Source: Bdellovibrio sp. ArHS (GTDB lineage Bacteria > Bdellovibrionota > Bdellovibrionia > Bdellovibrionales > Bdellovibrionaceae). From it: 64,000 nt of DNA. Location: NCBI RefSeq assembly GCF_000786105.1, contig NZ_JTEV01000016.1, positions 1 to 64,000 of the forward strand, in the 5' to 3' direction. Below, piece by piece: positions 22,839-30,538 of this stretch (the first letter of the stretch is position 1; the number at the start of each line of letters is the position of its first letter). The position numbers and the translations under genes were made by a program. Below the pieces are notes generated by a model. The model was given only the letters and a program-made list of their open reading frames with translations, searched no databases and had not been told where the DNA came from.

Positions 22839-25836
22839 GGCATTCATGTGCATACTTGCGTTACTCATGTTTTCATTGCCGGGCTTTGTAAGGGCTCAAC
22901 ATAAAGGTATTAACTTTCAGGCGGTGATTAAAAAGCCTGATGGGACTTACCCCAGCGCCATCGGTTTGACGGTGACTTTGCAGATTTTAGACCCTGTGAC
23001 GAAATGTGTTCTCAGGGAAGAAGAGCATTCCAGCAAAAATGTCTCTAACGGATATTTGAATTTGGTCATCGGGGACGCGAGTGCCACCACTCCCTTGGGG
23101 AAAAATCCCTCACCGGTTTTGTCGATTCCTGAAGTGATGGATAATAGGAAACAAAGAACAGGGCTCAAATGCGTTGATATTCATAATAATGTCGTCGCTA
23201 GTAACCAGACATATATTCCTTCCAACGTCGATCGCCGGGTATTACGGGTTCGTTTGAATATTCAAGGTGATGATGTTGTCGCGGATTTCAATATGCGTGC
23301 GGTGGCCTTTGCCGTGAATTCTGAAATGTTGAACAGTAAGACCGATACGGACTTTGTGAATGTCAACAATGCCAAAGGTGTAACTCAAGATAATGTCGAA
23401 AGTATCTTTGAAAGATATACGAACTTAGATGCGATATTGAACAACTACACCAAACTGAATTCGTTGTTGGGAAATACCAATGGTGCGGGGAATAACCTGG
23501 GTGTCAACATCACCGGGAACGCCGCCACAGCGACCACAGCCAACAGTATTGCTGGTGGCGTGAATTCTTTATTGCCGACTCAAACTGGAAATGGTGGGAA
23601 ATATCTGAAAACTGATGGCACGAATGTCAGTTGGGAAACAGCAGCTGGCGGTGGTGGACTGACTCAAGTAGGAATCAATTTGCCTGCAAGTGTATTTACA
23701 AATGGTGCTGACATCACGGCCAACGGTAAAGTCAGTGCAACTTTTACCAATCAAAATGCGAACGTCGTCTTTGCAGGGCCATCCAGTGGTGGAGCTGCTG
23801 TGCCGGGTTTTAGGGCTTTAACCGCAAGCGATATTCCTAGCTTGGGTTGGAATCAAATGACCGGGGTCCTTTCCAGTGAACAAATCGCCAGTCACACACC
23901 GAGCTTTATTGCGAACGGTTTAGTGATGACAGGTGCGACCGGTGTTGCAGAACCCTTGGTGCTTTCTCCTTGTGTGGGTGTGGTGAAATCAACCCTTGCG
24001 ACGTATTCCTGCGCACCACTTGCCTCAACGGATTTAGCGACGGATATTATTAAAACAGGTCATATTGAAAATGGCGCGGTGACAGACGCAAAGATCTCAG
24101 GAACGATCAGCAGCGGCAAGTTACCGGTGGCAAGTGGCACGACGGATGGAATTATTAATCAAGTTGCGCAGTCAATAAAAGGCGTGAAGACCTTTATTGA
24201 TAATGCCATTTTCAATACAATCACGGCATCAGGAAATATCACGACCAGCGCGGATTTAGCCTCAACAAATATGACTGCTTCAGGTGTGGTTAGTGCCGAC
24301 CGAATCAAAGTAGCAAACTCCAGCGCCGCTTGTAACGGAACAACGGAAGGGTCGTTGCGCTACAACTCTACCAAAAAGAAAATGGAATATTGTAACGGCA
24401 CGGACTGGACTCAAATATCTCAAGGTGTGATAGCTTCTTTGATTCTTGGTGCGCCGAGCAGTGCCATTGTTAAATCCGGCCCTGTCACTTTTGATGTGAC
24501 TTACGGTTCAGGGGTGGATACCGGCACAATTAACTTAACTCCCGCCCATGTGACCATTGCCGGAACAGCCACCGCAGGATGCTCGGTGACGGGAGTTGCT
24601 GGTGGCGGAACAACCCGCACAGTGACGGTGAATGGTTGTACGGGAACAGGTTCTGTTTATATCACGATTGCACCAGGAACTGCGAACTCTACAACCGGGG
24701 ATGCTGCACCCGCAGCAGGCCCATCTGCAAGTTACTTGGTTGATAACACAGGTCCCAATGCGCCAACATCGTTGGTACTCGGTTCTGTACCGAATAATTT
24801 CACAAACTCTCCAACGATCACTTACACCGCAGCGACAGATGTGGGTGGAAGTGCTATCGCTAAACACCAAGTGCAAATCAAGAAAACTTCAGATAGCAGC
24901 ATCGTCAAGGCTTGGGCTGATCATGTCAGCGGGGCAGATATCAGTGGACTCAGTTTGACATTTAATACGAACTACACAGTGGAAGTTCGTGCCGAGGACG
25001 CCCTTGGCAATATCGGTGACATTGCCTCAGCCGCTTGGACAACGATTGATGATCCATGTCCAACGAACTATATTTTAGTTCCAGCTTTAGCGGGATACAC
25101 GACGCAAGACTTCTGCGTGGCTCAGTATGAAATGAAAAGTAATTCTGGTGCCAAATCAGAACCTGCAGGAAATCCTTGGGTCAGCATCAATAGGGATGAC
25201 TCAAGAACACAATGTACCAATTTAGGTGGTAAGTACGATTTGATTTCAAATAACCAATGGCAAACGATCGCCAGAAACATCGAGCAAGTTCCGTCCAATT
25301 GGTCAGGTGGTGCCGTCGGAAACGGAAAGCTTGCTAGAGGCTGGGCAGCTAACAGTGGAGCTTATCCTGACAGTGCTGGTGCCTACGATGGCTGGACAAA
25401 TAGTGCCGTAGCTTCAAGCACGGGTCCTGCATGTCTTTACAACACGGGTGCGAATGCTTGTAGTTCAACGGGAACGCATCTTTATCGAAGAACTCACACC
25501 CTTACAAATGGAAAAGAGATCTGGGATTTCTCAGGAAATGTCTGGGAGTGGACTCGCGACAATTACGCGGACCTCGGTGTGAATCCGGCAATCAGCGCAG
25601 CTTGGCAGGAGATCTTCGGATTGTCAGTAACGAATAAAGGCCTATTTGGTCCGGCAGATGGAAACTTGAAGTCTAATCAGGGTATTGGACAAGCCTATGG
25701 TACGTCCAACGGGGCCGTCCTTCGTGGTGGTAACTGGAGCAACGGCGCGTACGTGGGCGTATTTGCAGTCAATCTGTTCTTTGCGCCGTCGATCCCGAAC
25801 ACGGACATCGGGTTTCGGTGCGTGTTCGTCCCGTAA
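22831..25836 (+). CDS. Large secreted fibre-like protein with C-terminal FGE/C-type-lectin-like variable domain
   Basis: 1001 aa from the ATG at 22831 (GGAG 6 nt upstream). Signal peptide KAFMCILALLMFSLPGFVRA. The N-terminal domain (GINFQAVIKKPDGTYPSA... GYLNLVIGDAS) resembles that of the S74 fibre at 39-41.7 kb (SLNYQGRIIKTDGTPLL). The middle is a low-complexity Gly/Thr/Ser fibre with an Ig-like stretch near 650-735. Residues 743-1001 form a formylglycine-generating-enzyme-like/C-type-lectin fold: CPTNYILVP, DFCVAQYEM, WDFSGNVWEWTRD, VLRGGNWSNGAY, and IGFRC at the end. That last segment has the layout of diversity-generating-retroelement variable regions. Likely a prey- or surface-binding adhesin. 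Confidence 0.78.
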   Translation: MSKAFMCILALLMFSLPGFVRAQHKGINFQAVIKKPDGTYPSAIGLTVTLQILDPVTKCVLREEEHSSKNVSNGYLNLVIGDASATTPLGKNPSPVLSIPEVMDNRKQRTGLKCVDIHNNVVASNQTYIPSNVDRRVLRVRLNIQGDDVVADFNMRAVAFAVNSEMLNSKTDTDFVNVNNAKGVTQDNVESIFERYTNLDAILNNYTKLNSLLGNTNGAGNNLGVNITGNAATATTANSIAGGVNSLLPTQTGNGGKYLKTDGTNVSWETAAGGGGLTQVGINLPASVFTNGADITANGKVSATFTNQNANVVFAGPSSGGAAVPGFRALTASDIPSLGWNQMTGVLSSEQIASHTPSFIANGLVMTGATGVAEPLVLSPCVGVVKSTLATYSCAPLASTDLATDIIKTGHIENGAVTDAKISGTISSGKLPVASGTTDGIINQVAQSIKGVKTFIDNAIFNTITASGNITTSADLASTNMTASGVVSADRIKVANSSAACNGTTEGSLRYNSTKKKMEYCNGTDWTQISQGVIASLILGAPSSAIVKSGPVTFDVTYGSGVDTGTINLTPAHVTIAGTATAGCSVTGVAGGGTTRTVTVNGCTGTGSVYITIAPGTANSTTGDAAPAAGPSASYLVDNTGPNAPTSLVLGSVPNNFTNSPTITYTAATDVGGSAIAKHQVQIKKTSDSSIVKAWADHVSGADISGLSLTFNTNYTVEVRAEDALGNIGDIASAAWTTIDDPCPTNYILVPALAGYTTQDFCVAQYEMKSNSGAKSEPAGNPWVSINRDDSRTQCTNLGGKYDLISNNQWQTIARNIEQVPSNWSGGAVGNGKLARGWAANSGAYPDSAGAYDGWTNSAVASSTGPACLYNTGANACSSTGTHLYRRTHTLTNGKEIWDFSGNVWEWTRDNYADLGVNPAISAAWQEIFGLSVTNKGLFGPADGNLKSNQGIGQAYGTSNGAVLRGGNWSNGAYVGVFAVNLFFAPSIPNTDIGFRCVFVP
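25690..25836 (+). other. Candidate DGR variable region (VR) at the 3' end of the adhesin gene
   Basis: The last ~145 nt differ in composition from the rest of the gene, being richer in G+C. They encode AVLRGGNWSNGAYVGVFAVNLFFAPSIPNTDIGFRC, the layout of lectin-fold DGR targets. Exposed positions use codons of the form NNC (AGC 25738, TAC 25750, TTC 25777, ATC 25792, GAC 25804), as expected if template AAC codons had been changed at adenines. No reverse transcriptase or template repeat is visible in the window. Confidence 0.45.
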
Positions 25837-25838
25837 TT

Positions 25839-25859
25839 CTGCGGGGCGAAGCCCTGCAG
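25839..25859. repeat. GC-rich hairpin 3 nt after the adhesin stop codon
   Basis: CTGCGGGGC and GCCCTGCAG pair over 9 positions (one G-T wobble) around GAA. DGR targets characteristically carry a GC-rich hairpin a few nt downstream of VR. No T run follows, so a terminator is less likely. The remaining gap to 26032 holds only a 22-codon ORF at 25927 with no recognisable content. Confidence 0.5.
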
Positions 25860-26032
25860 TGGATCTGAGCCTGGCGACCAGCAAGGCAAATCAACTGTAC
25901 GGAGCGAGCAAGTATTAACTTTATTAAATGAAGCGTCTTGAAGATCTGAAAGTGGGGGGCCGGTTTATTGATTATGCAAGTTTCGTTCATTTGTGAAAAG
26001 ATATGACTATGCTTTGGTAGCTGCCGCCTAAA

Positions 26033-27064
26033 CTACAAATCACTACAAATTGAGAATTCGACTTCAGTTATATCAAAAGCGGATATTTCAACTGGCGATA
26101 ACTGCGTAATGGAGATCATTGGAACCGTATGGCTGCAGTCAAAATTGGAAATGACGGGATAAGGTCGAGGTCCAAGAATCTCTTTAAACAAATCTTCATA
26201 GGTAAACGAAGCGCCTTCTTGATTATAAAACTCTGGTTTTCCAATAATCAGACCTTTTATTTTCTCAAATACACCGATGAACTTTAGCTGCTGAAGGTGA
26301 CGCTCGGTACGACTTAAAGGGGCGTCCATGTCTTCGATAAGTAAGATTTTATCTTGGAAGTCAGGCCAGTAAGGTGTTCCCGCAGCAGACATAAGGGTGT
26401 TCAGGTTCAAGGCTAAGATTTCTCCGCTAGCAACGCCAGGATGAAGCACTTTCCAGCCCTCATTGTTCTGCCAATGGCGGGGCAGATTTTTCCAATCGCC
26501 ATTAGACCAATCCCTTTTGTGATTACTCCATCTCTGTGGAGGATTGATTTTGCGAAATCCTTTGTTTGGCAGAGTGACTGCATCCAGAAACCACTGTGTG
26601 CTTTCCGGAACTCCGTCGGGCCACTCTCCAAACCAGCACATAACGCTGGGGCCGTAGACTGTTCGCAGCCCAGAGAACTTCATGATGGCTAGATGCAAAG
26701 AGGTGACATCGCTAAAACCACAAATGACTTTGCGGTGTTCACGTATTTTTTCGAAATCCAAAAAGGGAATCAAACTGGAAGAGTTGTTTCCGCCAATAGT
26801 TGATACGAGCCCTTGAACCTCAGGATCCTCGATTAAGGACATAAACTCTTGTGCTCGCTCTTCGGGCGTACCAGAGCGATAACCTTGAGACTTGCGAGCA
26901 TGCGTGAGGGAGCCCAGTTTGACTTTAAAACCAACGCGCTCAAGATTTTTTATGCCGTTAACAAAGAGTCCTTCATTCCAAGAGTAGCCCGGACTGGAGG
27001 GGGTGAATACTCCGATGGTGTCGCCGACTTTTAAGGGCTTTGGTGCGCGGATTGGTTTTGCCAC
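26033..27064 (-). CDS. Peptidase S66 (LD-carboxypeptidase / MccF-like)
   Basis: 343 aa cytoplasmic protein. S66 features: N-terminal LKVGDTIGVFTPSSP, a GGNNSSSLIPFLDF segment, the nucleophile Ser118 in GFSDVTSLHLAIM, Glu in ILLIEDMDAP and the catalytic His in NFDCSHTVPMI. The length and the insert QRWSNHKRDWSNGDWKN are closer to MccF-like members than to short LdcA. It would trim murein tetrapeptides during recycling, or cleave acyl-sulfamoyl adenylates such as microcin C products. Murein use is more likely given a predator's need to process prey peptidoglycan, but that is inference. Confidence 0.88.
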   Translation of the reverse strand: MAKPIRAPKPLKVGDTIGVFTPSSPGYSWNEGLFVNGIKNLERVGFKVKLGSLTHARKSQGYRSGTPEERAQEFMSLIEDPEVQGLVSTIGGNNSSSLIPFLDFEKIREHRKVICGFSDVTSLHLAIMKFSGLRTVYGPSVMCWFGEWPDGVPESTQWFLDAVTLPNKGFRKINPPQRWSNHKRDWSNGDWKNLPRHWQNNEGWKVLHPGVASGEILALNLNTLMSAAGTPYWPDFQDKILLIEDMDAPLSRTERHLQQLKFIGVFEKIKGLIIGKPEFYNQEGASFTYEDLFKEILGPRPYPVISNFDCSHTVPMISITQLSPVEISAFDITEVEFSICSDL

Positions 27065-27167
27065 GATTAGAGTTTGAAACTTTTTGGAGAAATGGGTTTG
27101 CGGGGAGGAATACGACGCTGGGTTAGTCGAAGAAGCTCCTCAATAAGCCCGCAATAAGCAGCAAATG

Positions 27168-27680
27168 TTAAAGTCTGTTTTTTATGTCCAGTATTTCGTT
27201 CCATACATTAAATATATCCGCATATTCTTTAATTTTACTAAAGTTAACATCGGGGACATTTCTTAGAATTGTTAGAATATCTCCCTTGTCTGTGAACTCT
27301 CTTGACCGATCTCCAGCAAAAGCTTGGATTTTTAATCCGATTAAATCTTCAGGACTGACAACCTGATAAGGGAATCCATCAATAGTTCTAAGATGCTCTA
27401 GCATTTCTTGGGACTTTGGGCGGTTCGCGAAAATAATATCAATTTGTGCGTGTCCCGAAAGCTGCAGAACCTCCGCGTTTTCGTTGACTACTTTCAAACT
27501 TAGATCATGAGCAATTTCTTTGAGTGCGTTTTTATGCTGGCCATGAATTAAAAAATCAATGTCGAAGGTGGTTCTTTCGCCACCATAGGCAAACACCGCC
27601 ATCCCACCGATAATGCCAAACTGGATATGTCTTTTTTGTAGTTCGTTCGTGAACTCTGTTATTCCTTGTATCAGTGACAT
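27168..27680 (-). CDS. AbiEii-like nucleotidyltransferase
   Basis: 170 aa from the ATG at 27680; the longer frame to 27812 runs through inverted repeats and is unlikely coding. The nucleotidyltransferase fold is seen in FGIIGGMAVFAYGGERTTFDIDFLI (GG at 25-26, metal ligands D40/D42) with a third acidic strand in QIDIIFANRP and a SPEDLIGLKIQAFAGD segment. Proteins of this type include the toxin half of AbiE/MenT systems, but no antitoxin gene is adjacent, so an orphan or housekeeping role is possible. A decayed copy of its 5' end lies at 15.0 kb. Confidence 0.78.
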   Translation of the reverse strand: MSLIQGITEFTNELQKRHIQFGIIGGMAVFAYGGERTTFDIDFLIHGQHKNALKEIAHDLSLKVVNENAEVLQLSGHAQIDIIFANRPKSQEMLEHLRTIDGFPYQVVSPEDLIGLKIQAFAGDRSREFTDKGDILTILRNVPDVNFSKIKEYADIFNVWNEILDIKNRL

Positions 27681-27778
27681 AGTCGATCCAGGATGACATA
27701 GGCCAAGGATTCGCACAAGACCCTCATCTTTAAAATGGGTAAGTGGAGCTCTAGAGTCGTAGAACCGCAGAGTCGGAG

Positions 27779-27799
27779 TTTTCTGCCGGCGGCAGAAAA
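27779..27799. repeat. Inverted repeat TTTTCTGCC-GGC-GGCAGAAAA
   Basis: A perfect 9-bp dyad around GGC, upstream of the nucleotidyltransferase start. It may be an operator or leader hairpin. The neighbouring GTCGGAGT word occurs again in the dyad at 27846-27864. Confidence 0.45.
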
Positions 27800-27845
27800 C
27801 GACAAAACCCAAAACAGAGATCGAAGACGGGAAACTTCAGAACCT

Positions 27846-27864
27846 ACTCCGACGCAGTCGGAGT
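27846..27864. repeat. Inverted repeat ACTCCGAC-GCA-GTCGGAGT
   Basis: A perfect 8-bp dyad around GCA between the nucleotidyltransferase leader and the tRNA terminator. It shares its arm sequence with a single copy at 27772-27779. Function unknown. Confidence 0.4.
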
Positions 27865-27884
27865 GCAGACAGCACAAATAAAAA

Positions 27885-27903
27885 AACCGCCAGAAGGGCG
27901 GTT
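27885..27903 (-). terminator. Intrinsic terminator of the tRNA-Gln gene
   Basis: AACCGCC-AGAAG-GGCGGTT, read on the minus strand, is followed by a run of seven T. It lies 9 nt after the tRNA 3' CCA end. Confidence 0.85.
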
Positions 27904-27911
27904 GTTTTATT

Positions 27912-27987
27912 TGGATGGGGTAGCAGGACTCGAACCTGCGAATGACAGAATCAAAATCTGTTGACTTACCAACTTGTCGATACCCCA
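27912..27987 (-). tRNA. tRNA-Gln (anticodon TTG), CCA encoded
   Basis: On the minus strand a 76-nt cloverleaf folds: acceptor TGGGGTA/TACCCCA (7 bp), D arm GAC...GTC, anticodon stem ACAGA/TCTGT with loop TTTTGAT (anticodon TTG, Gln), T stem GCAGG/CCTGC with loop TTCGAGT. The discriminator base is T(U)73 and CCA is genome-encoded at 27914-27912. An intrinsic terminator follows. Confidence 0.95.
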
Positions 27988-28061
27988 GCAAGAAGTCTTA
28001 TAGAAACGCTAAATTACGGATTTTGGGGCTCAAAAGCAAGAAAAGATTCAATGCGTCAACC

Positions 28062-28083
28062 AAAAGTCCCCTGGCACCTTTTT
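28062..28083 (+). repeat. Dispersed repeat copy 1 (AAAAGTCCCCTGGCACCTTT type)
   Basis: The word AAAAGTCCCCTGGCACCTTTT recurs at 63926-63947, inverted at 52840-52860 and in variant form at 52884-52904, always between genes. It is weakly palindromic (AAAAG...CTTTT ends). This copy lies between tRNA-Gln and the spoVG terminator. Confidence 0.65.
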
Positions 28084-28088
28084 AAAAA

Positions 28089-28114
28089 AAAGCCCGTCGG
28101 GATCGACGGGCTTT
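28089..28114 (-). terminator. Intrinsic terminator of spoVG
   Basis: An 11-bp stem (AAAGCCCGTCG/CGACGGGCTTT) with a 4-nt loop is followed on the minus strand by a T-rich run, about 90 nt after the spoVG stop. Confidence 0.85.
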
Positions 28115-28202
28115 AAAGGTTCCATGGGTTTTTCTGAAGCCGCCTCCCTTGTCTTCTCCACATTTGAAGGCAAGTCGGCGAGTGAGCAGGGAACTTCGAT
28201 CC

Positions 28203-28526
28203 TTAGTAATCGTCGCCGTAGTCGCTGTTAGGCGCCTTTTGGCGTTTTAGATTTACCAGGGTTTCTCCCATGGATTTTAATTCTTTTTCATAAGCTTCGA
28301 AGATCAGGTCTTCGATCATCGTGCGTGTCTCTTGATTTAAGGGATGCGCGATATCACGGAACTGACCGTCTTTGCGTTTCTTACTGGGCATAGCTACAAA
28401 CAGCCCGCTCGTGCCCTGAATGACTTTCAGGTCGCGAACAACGAAACAATTGTCGAGCGTGATGGACACATAAGCCTTTAGGCGGTCCTCATTGACTGGA
28501 AATACTTTGACCTCGGTGACTTTCAT
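28203..28526 (-). CDS. spoVG: SpoVG family RNA/DNA-binding regulator
   Basis: 107 aa from the ATG at 28526, which has AAGGG 7 nt upstream; the frame extends to 28574 without support. The opening MKVTEVKVFPVNEDRLKAYVSI and the core LDNCFVVRDLKVIQGTSGLFVAMPSKK...DIAHPLN are textbook SpoVG. The family binds nucleic acids and tunes cell-envelope or developmental gene expression in several phyla. A hairpin in the 5' leader (28664-28686) and a strong terminator downstream indicate a single-gene unit. Confidence 0.95.
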   Translation of the reverse strand: MKVTEVKVFPVNEDRLKAYVSITLDNCFVVRDLKVIQGTSGLFVAMPSKKRKDGQFRDIAHPLNQETRTMIEDLIFEAYEKELKSMGETLVNLKRQKAPNSDYGDDY

Positions 28527-28663
28527 GCCGTGTCCCTTTCGTGGTGTCGTTCTCGTTGCAAACTTTGGAGCCATACTATGGTCCGTTATTCTTCTCGGTA
28601 GGTGCGAAAAAAACTAAAGACCTAGGTCGAGGAATTTTACAGGTTTTCTACATCCCCGGACCT

Positions 28664-28686
28664 CTTTGTCTTGATCTGAGACAAAG
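28664..28686. repeat. 8-bp dyad CTTTGTCT/AGACAAAG in the spoVG upstream region
   Basis: A perfect inverted repeat with a 7-nt spacer in the 269-bp gap between spoVG and degP. It could be an operator or mRNA leader hairpin. I saw no confident promoter or gene in the rest of that gap. Confidence 0.4.
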
Positions 28687-28754
28687 TGCCCATTTGTATA
28701 GCATGTAACCAAGGAAATCCCATATTACGTATGTGTATTGACGCATGGAAAATA

Positions 28755-28782
28755 AAAAGCCCACCGTGAAAGTGGGCCTTTT
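28755..28782 (-). terminator. Intrinsic terminator downstream of the degP-like gene
   Basis: GCCCAC-CGTGAAA-GTGGGC with flanking A/T extends the stem; the minus strand reads into TTTTTATTTT. It lies 14 nt after the protease stop. Confidence 0.85.
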
Positions 28783-28795
28783 AAGCAGGTGCCTT

Positions 28796-30229
28796 TTAGT
28801 TGGCGGTGATGTTGATGATTTGAATGCGGGTGTTGCGGGCGATTCTTAAGGTATTTTCGCCTTTTTTAAGATGCTTAAGCACGTCCTTTGAGTTGTCGAC
28901 GGGCTTTTTGTTCACATCAAGAACGACATCCCCAACCCGCAGGCCTCCGCGGGAAGCAGCGCTTGAGCGTTCAGTTTCAATGATCACTGGCTGCTTCATA
29001 TCTGAAGGAAGCCCCCATTCGGTTCTGAGCTCCGGCGTCGGGTCCATGACCGAGAAACCCAGATTGAAAGGCGCTTTTTGACCCACATAGCTTTTCGCCT
29101 GAGCTTTCACGATGCGTTTGTCTTCGGTTCGTTCCGCGACACTCACGCTCAAAGAAACCTCTTTGTTATTACGAATCACTTTGGCTTTCGCAGGTTTTCC
29201 AATCGGCGAGTCCGCCACGGCATCCATCAAATCCAAAGAGTTGCGGATGGTTTTTCCATTAAACTCGGTCACGATATCGTAAGTTTTCATTCCCGATTTG
29301 AAAGCAGGTCCTTTCGGGTCCATGTTCGTGATGACGGCACCACGAACATCGCCAAGACCCAGGTACTCAGCAGCATCGGGATCCAGGTCGCCCAAAGCCG
29401 CTCCGATGTAACCTCGGGCAATCCTCCCTTTGGATTCAAGAATTGGCAAAATTGCTTTGACCTCGTCAATAGGAATCGCGAAGCCGATGCCTTGTGCTCG
29501 CGCATCGATGGCTGAGTTAACACCGATCACTTGGCCTTTGGTGTTTACCAAGGGGCCACCGGAGTTTCCGGGATTGATGCTGGCGTCAGTTTGAATTAAA
29601 GGAATTTTATTGATCTCAGTGATGTCACGTCCTTTGGACGAGACAATCCCTTTTGTCATCGAGTGGCCGTGGCCAAAGGGATTCCCGAAGGCTGCGACCC
29701 ATTCACCGACCTCAAGATCTTTCGAAGAACCCAGAACCGCATAAGGAAGTTTTTCCCCCGCTTTGGGAGTGATTTTGATTAAAGCAATGTCCGTTCTTTC
29801 GTCACTGCCGATCAGGGTCGCTTCATAGACGTCTTTAGATTTTTCATTCAGTTGCACATTGATCACATCCGCACCAGCAATCACGTGGTTGTTGGTGATG
29901 ATCAGACCGTCCTCACGAATGATAAAGCCGGTGCCCAAGCCCATTTGTTGGGGGCGCTGTTGCTGCTGAGGTTGTTGCATGCGAAAGCCATAAAGCTGTT
30001 CAAGCATATCCAACATCGGGTCACGGCGCCCGGGCATGTTCTTTGGAAGAGCTGTCGTCGAGATGTTGACGACGGCGGGGTTGACGGCCTTGGCAAGCTC
30101 GACAAATAAATTTCCTGGCAACGGATCGCTGAGTTTTAATTTGGGGGCATCTTTTGGCAAAACAGTTTGCGCTTCCGTCACCGGTGTAGTCAGGGACACC
30201 GCAAGAAGCAGAATCAAGAACTTCTTCAT
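28796..30229 (-). CDS. degP: Periplasmic Do-type serine endoprotease (DegP/HtrA)
   Basis: 477 aa from the ATG at 30229 (GGAGA 8 nt upstream). Signal peptide KKFLILLLAVSLTTPVTEAQ. The trypsin-like domain has the triad His (ITNNHVIAGAD), Asp (DERTDIALIKI) and Ser (INPGNSGGPLV), with the Gln-rich LA loop (RMQQPQQQQRPQQ). Two PDZ domains follow (VRGAVITNMDPKGPAFKSG and QPVIIETERSSAASRGGLRVGDVVLDV). It degrades or chaperones misfolded periplasmic and outer-membrane proteins. It sits 13 nt downstream of the DUF1844 gene and shares its operon. Confidence 0.94.
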   Translation of the reverse strand: MKKFLILLLAVSLTTPVTEAQTVLPKDAPKLKLSDPLPGNLFVELAKAVNPAVVNISTTALPKNMPGRRDPMLDMLEQLYGFRMQQPQQQQRPQQMGLGTGFIIREDGLIITNNHVIAGADVINVQLNEKSKDVYEATLIGSDERTDIALIKITPKAGEKLPYAVLGSSKDLEVGEWVAAFGNPFGHGHSMTKGIVSSKGRDITEINKIPLIQTDASINPGNSGGPLVNTKGQVIGVNSAIDARAQGIGFAIPIDEVKAILPILESKGRIARGYIGAALGDLDPDAAEYLGLGDVRGAVITNMDPKGPAFKSGMKTYDIVTEFNGKTIRNSLDLMDAVADSPIGKPAKAKVIRNNKEVSLSVSVAERTEDKRIVKAQAKSYVGQKAPFNLGFSVMDPTPELRTEWGLPSDMKQPVIIETERSSAASRGGLRVGDVVLDVNKKPVDNSKDVLKHLKKGENTLRIARNTRIQIINITAN

Positions 30230-30242
30230 AACAAAGTCTCCT

Positions 30243-30491
30243 TTAGATGGACACATACTTCATTTGCAAATCACTAATTAAGTTTTCCAAAAATTTGGTT
30301 TCATCGCCAGTCAGATTTCCTTTGGTCTTTTCTTGCAGCACCAGAAGAAGGTCGATATTAAAGCGAGCCATATTCTTATCTTTGTGAGTTTCTCCTGTTT
30401 GCGGATTTGGCGCTAGACCCATGGCCATGACCGCAGAAGACGCAATCGACATGATCAGAACTGAAAAAGAGGCTTCTAATTTTTCACCCAT
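30243..30491 (-). CDS. DUF1844 family protein, 82 aa
   Basis: The sequence fits DUF1844 throughout: FSVLIMSIASSAVMAMGLAPNPQTGE, then MARFNIDLLLVLQEKTKGNLTGDE and LENLISDLQMKYV. Members are small cytoplasmic helical proteins of unknown function, widespread in deltaproteobacteria and Acidobacteria. AAGGTGG lies about 8 nt before the ATG. First gene of the DUF1844-degP unit, downstream of the M48-like gene. Confidence 0.88.
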   Translation of the reverse strand: MGEKLEASFSVLIMSIASSAVMAMGLAPNPQTGETHKDKNMARFNIDLLLVLQEKTKGNLTGDETKFLENLISDLQMKYVSI

Positions 30492-30538
30492 AAAAAAACC
30501 ACCTTATAAAACGTGAGTTGTGAAATCCCGCTGTCAAG

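Noticed and set aside
25927-25995. 22-codon ORF downstream of the adhesin as a DGR accessory gene
   Set aside because: Too short, with no likeness to Avd or reverse-transcriptase N-termini that I could see.
27168-27680. Complete AbiE-type toxin-antitoxin abortive-infection system
   Set aside because: Only the nucleotidyltransferase-like half is present; no AbiEi-like winged-helix partner lies on either side.
27681-27812. N-terminal extension of the nucleotidyltransferase frame
   Set aside because: It runs through inverted repeats and non-protein-like sequence. The start at 27680 matches the fragment at 15098 and leaves a normal family N-terminus.
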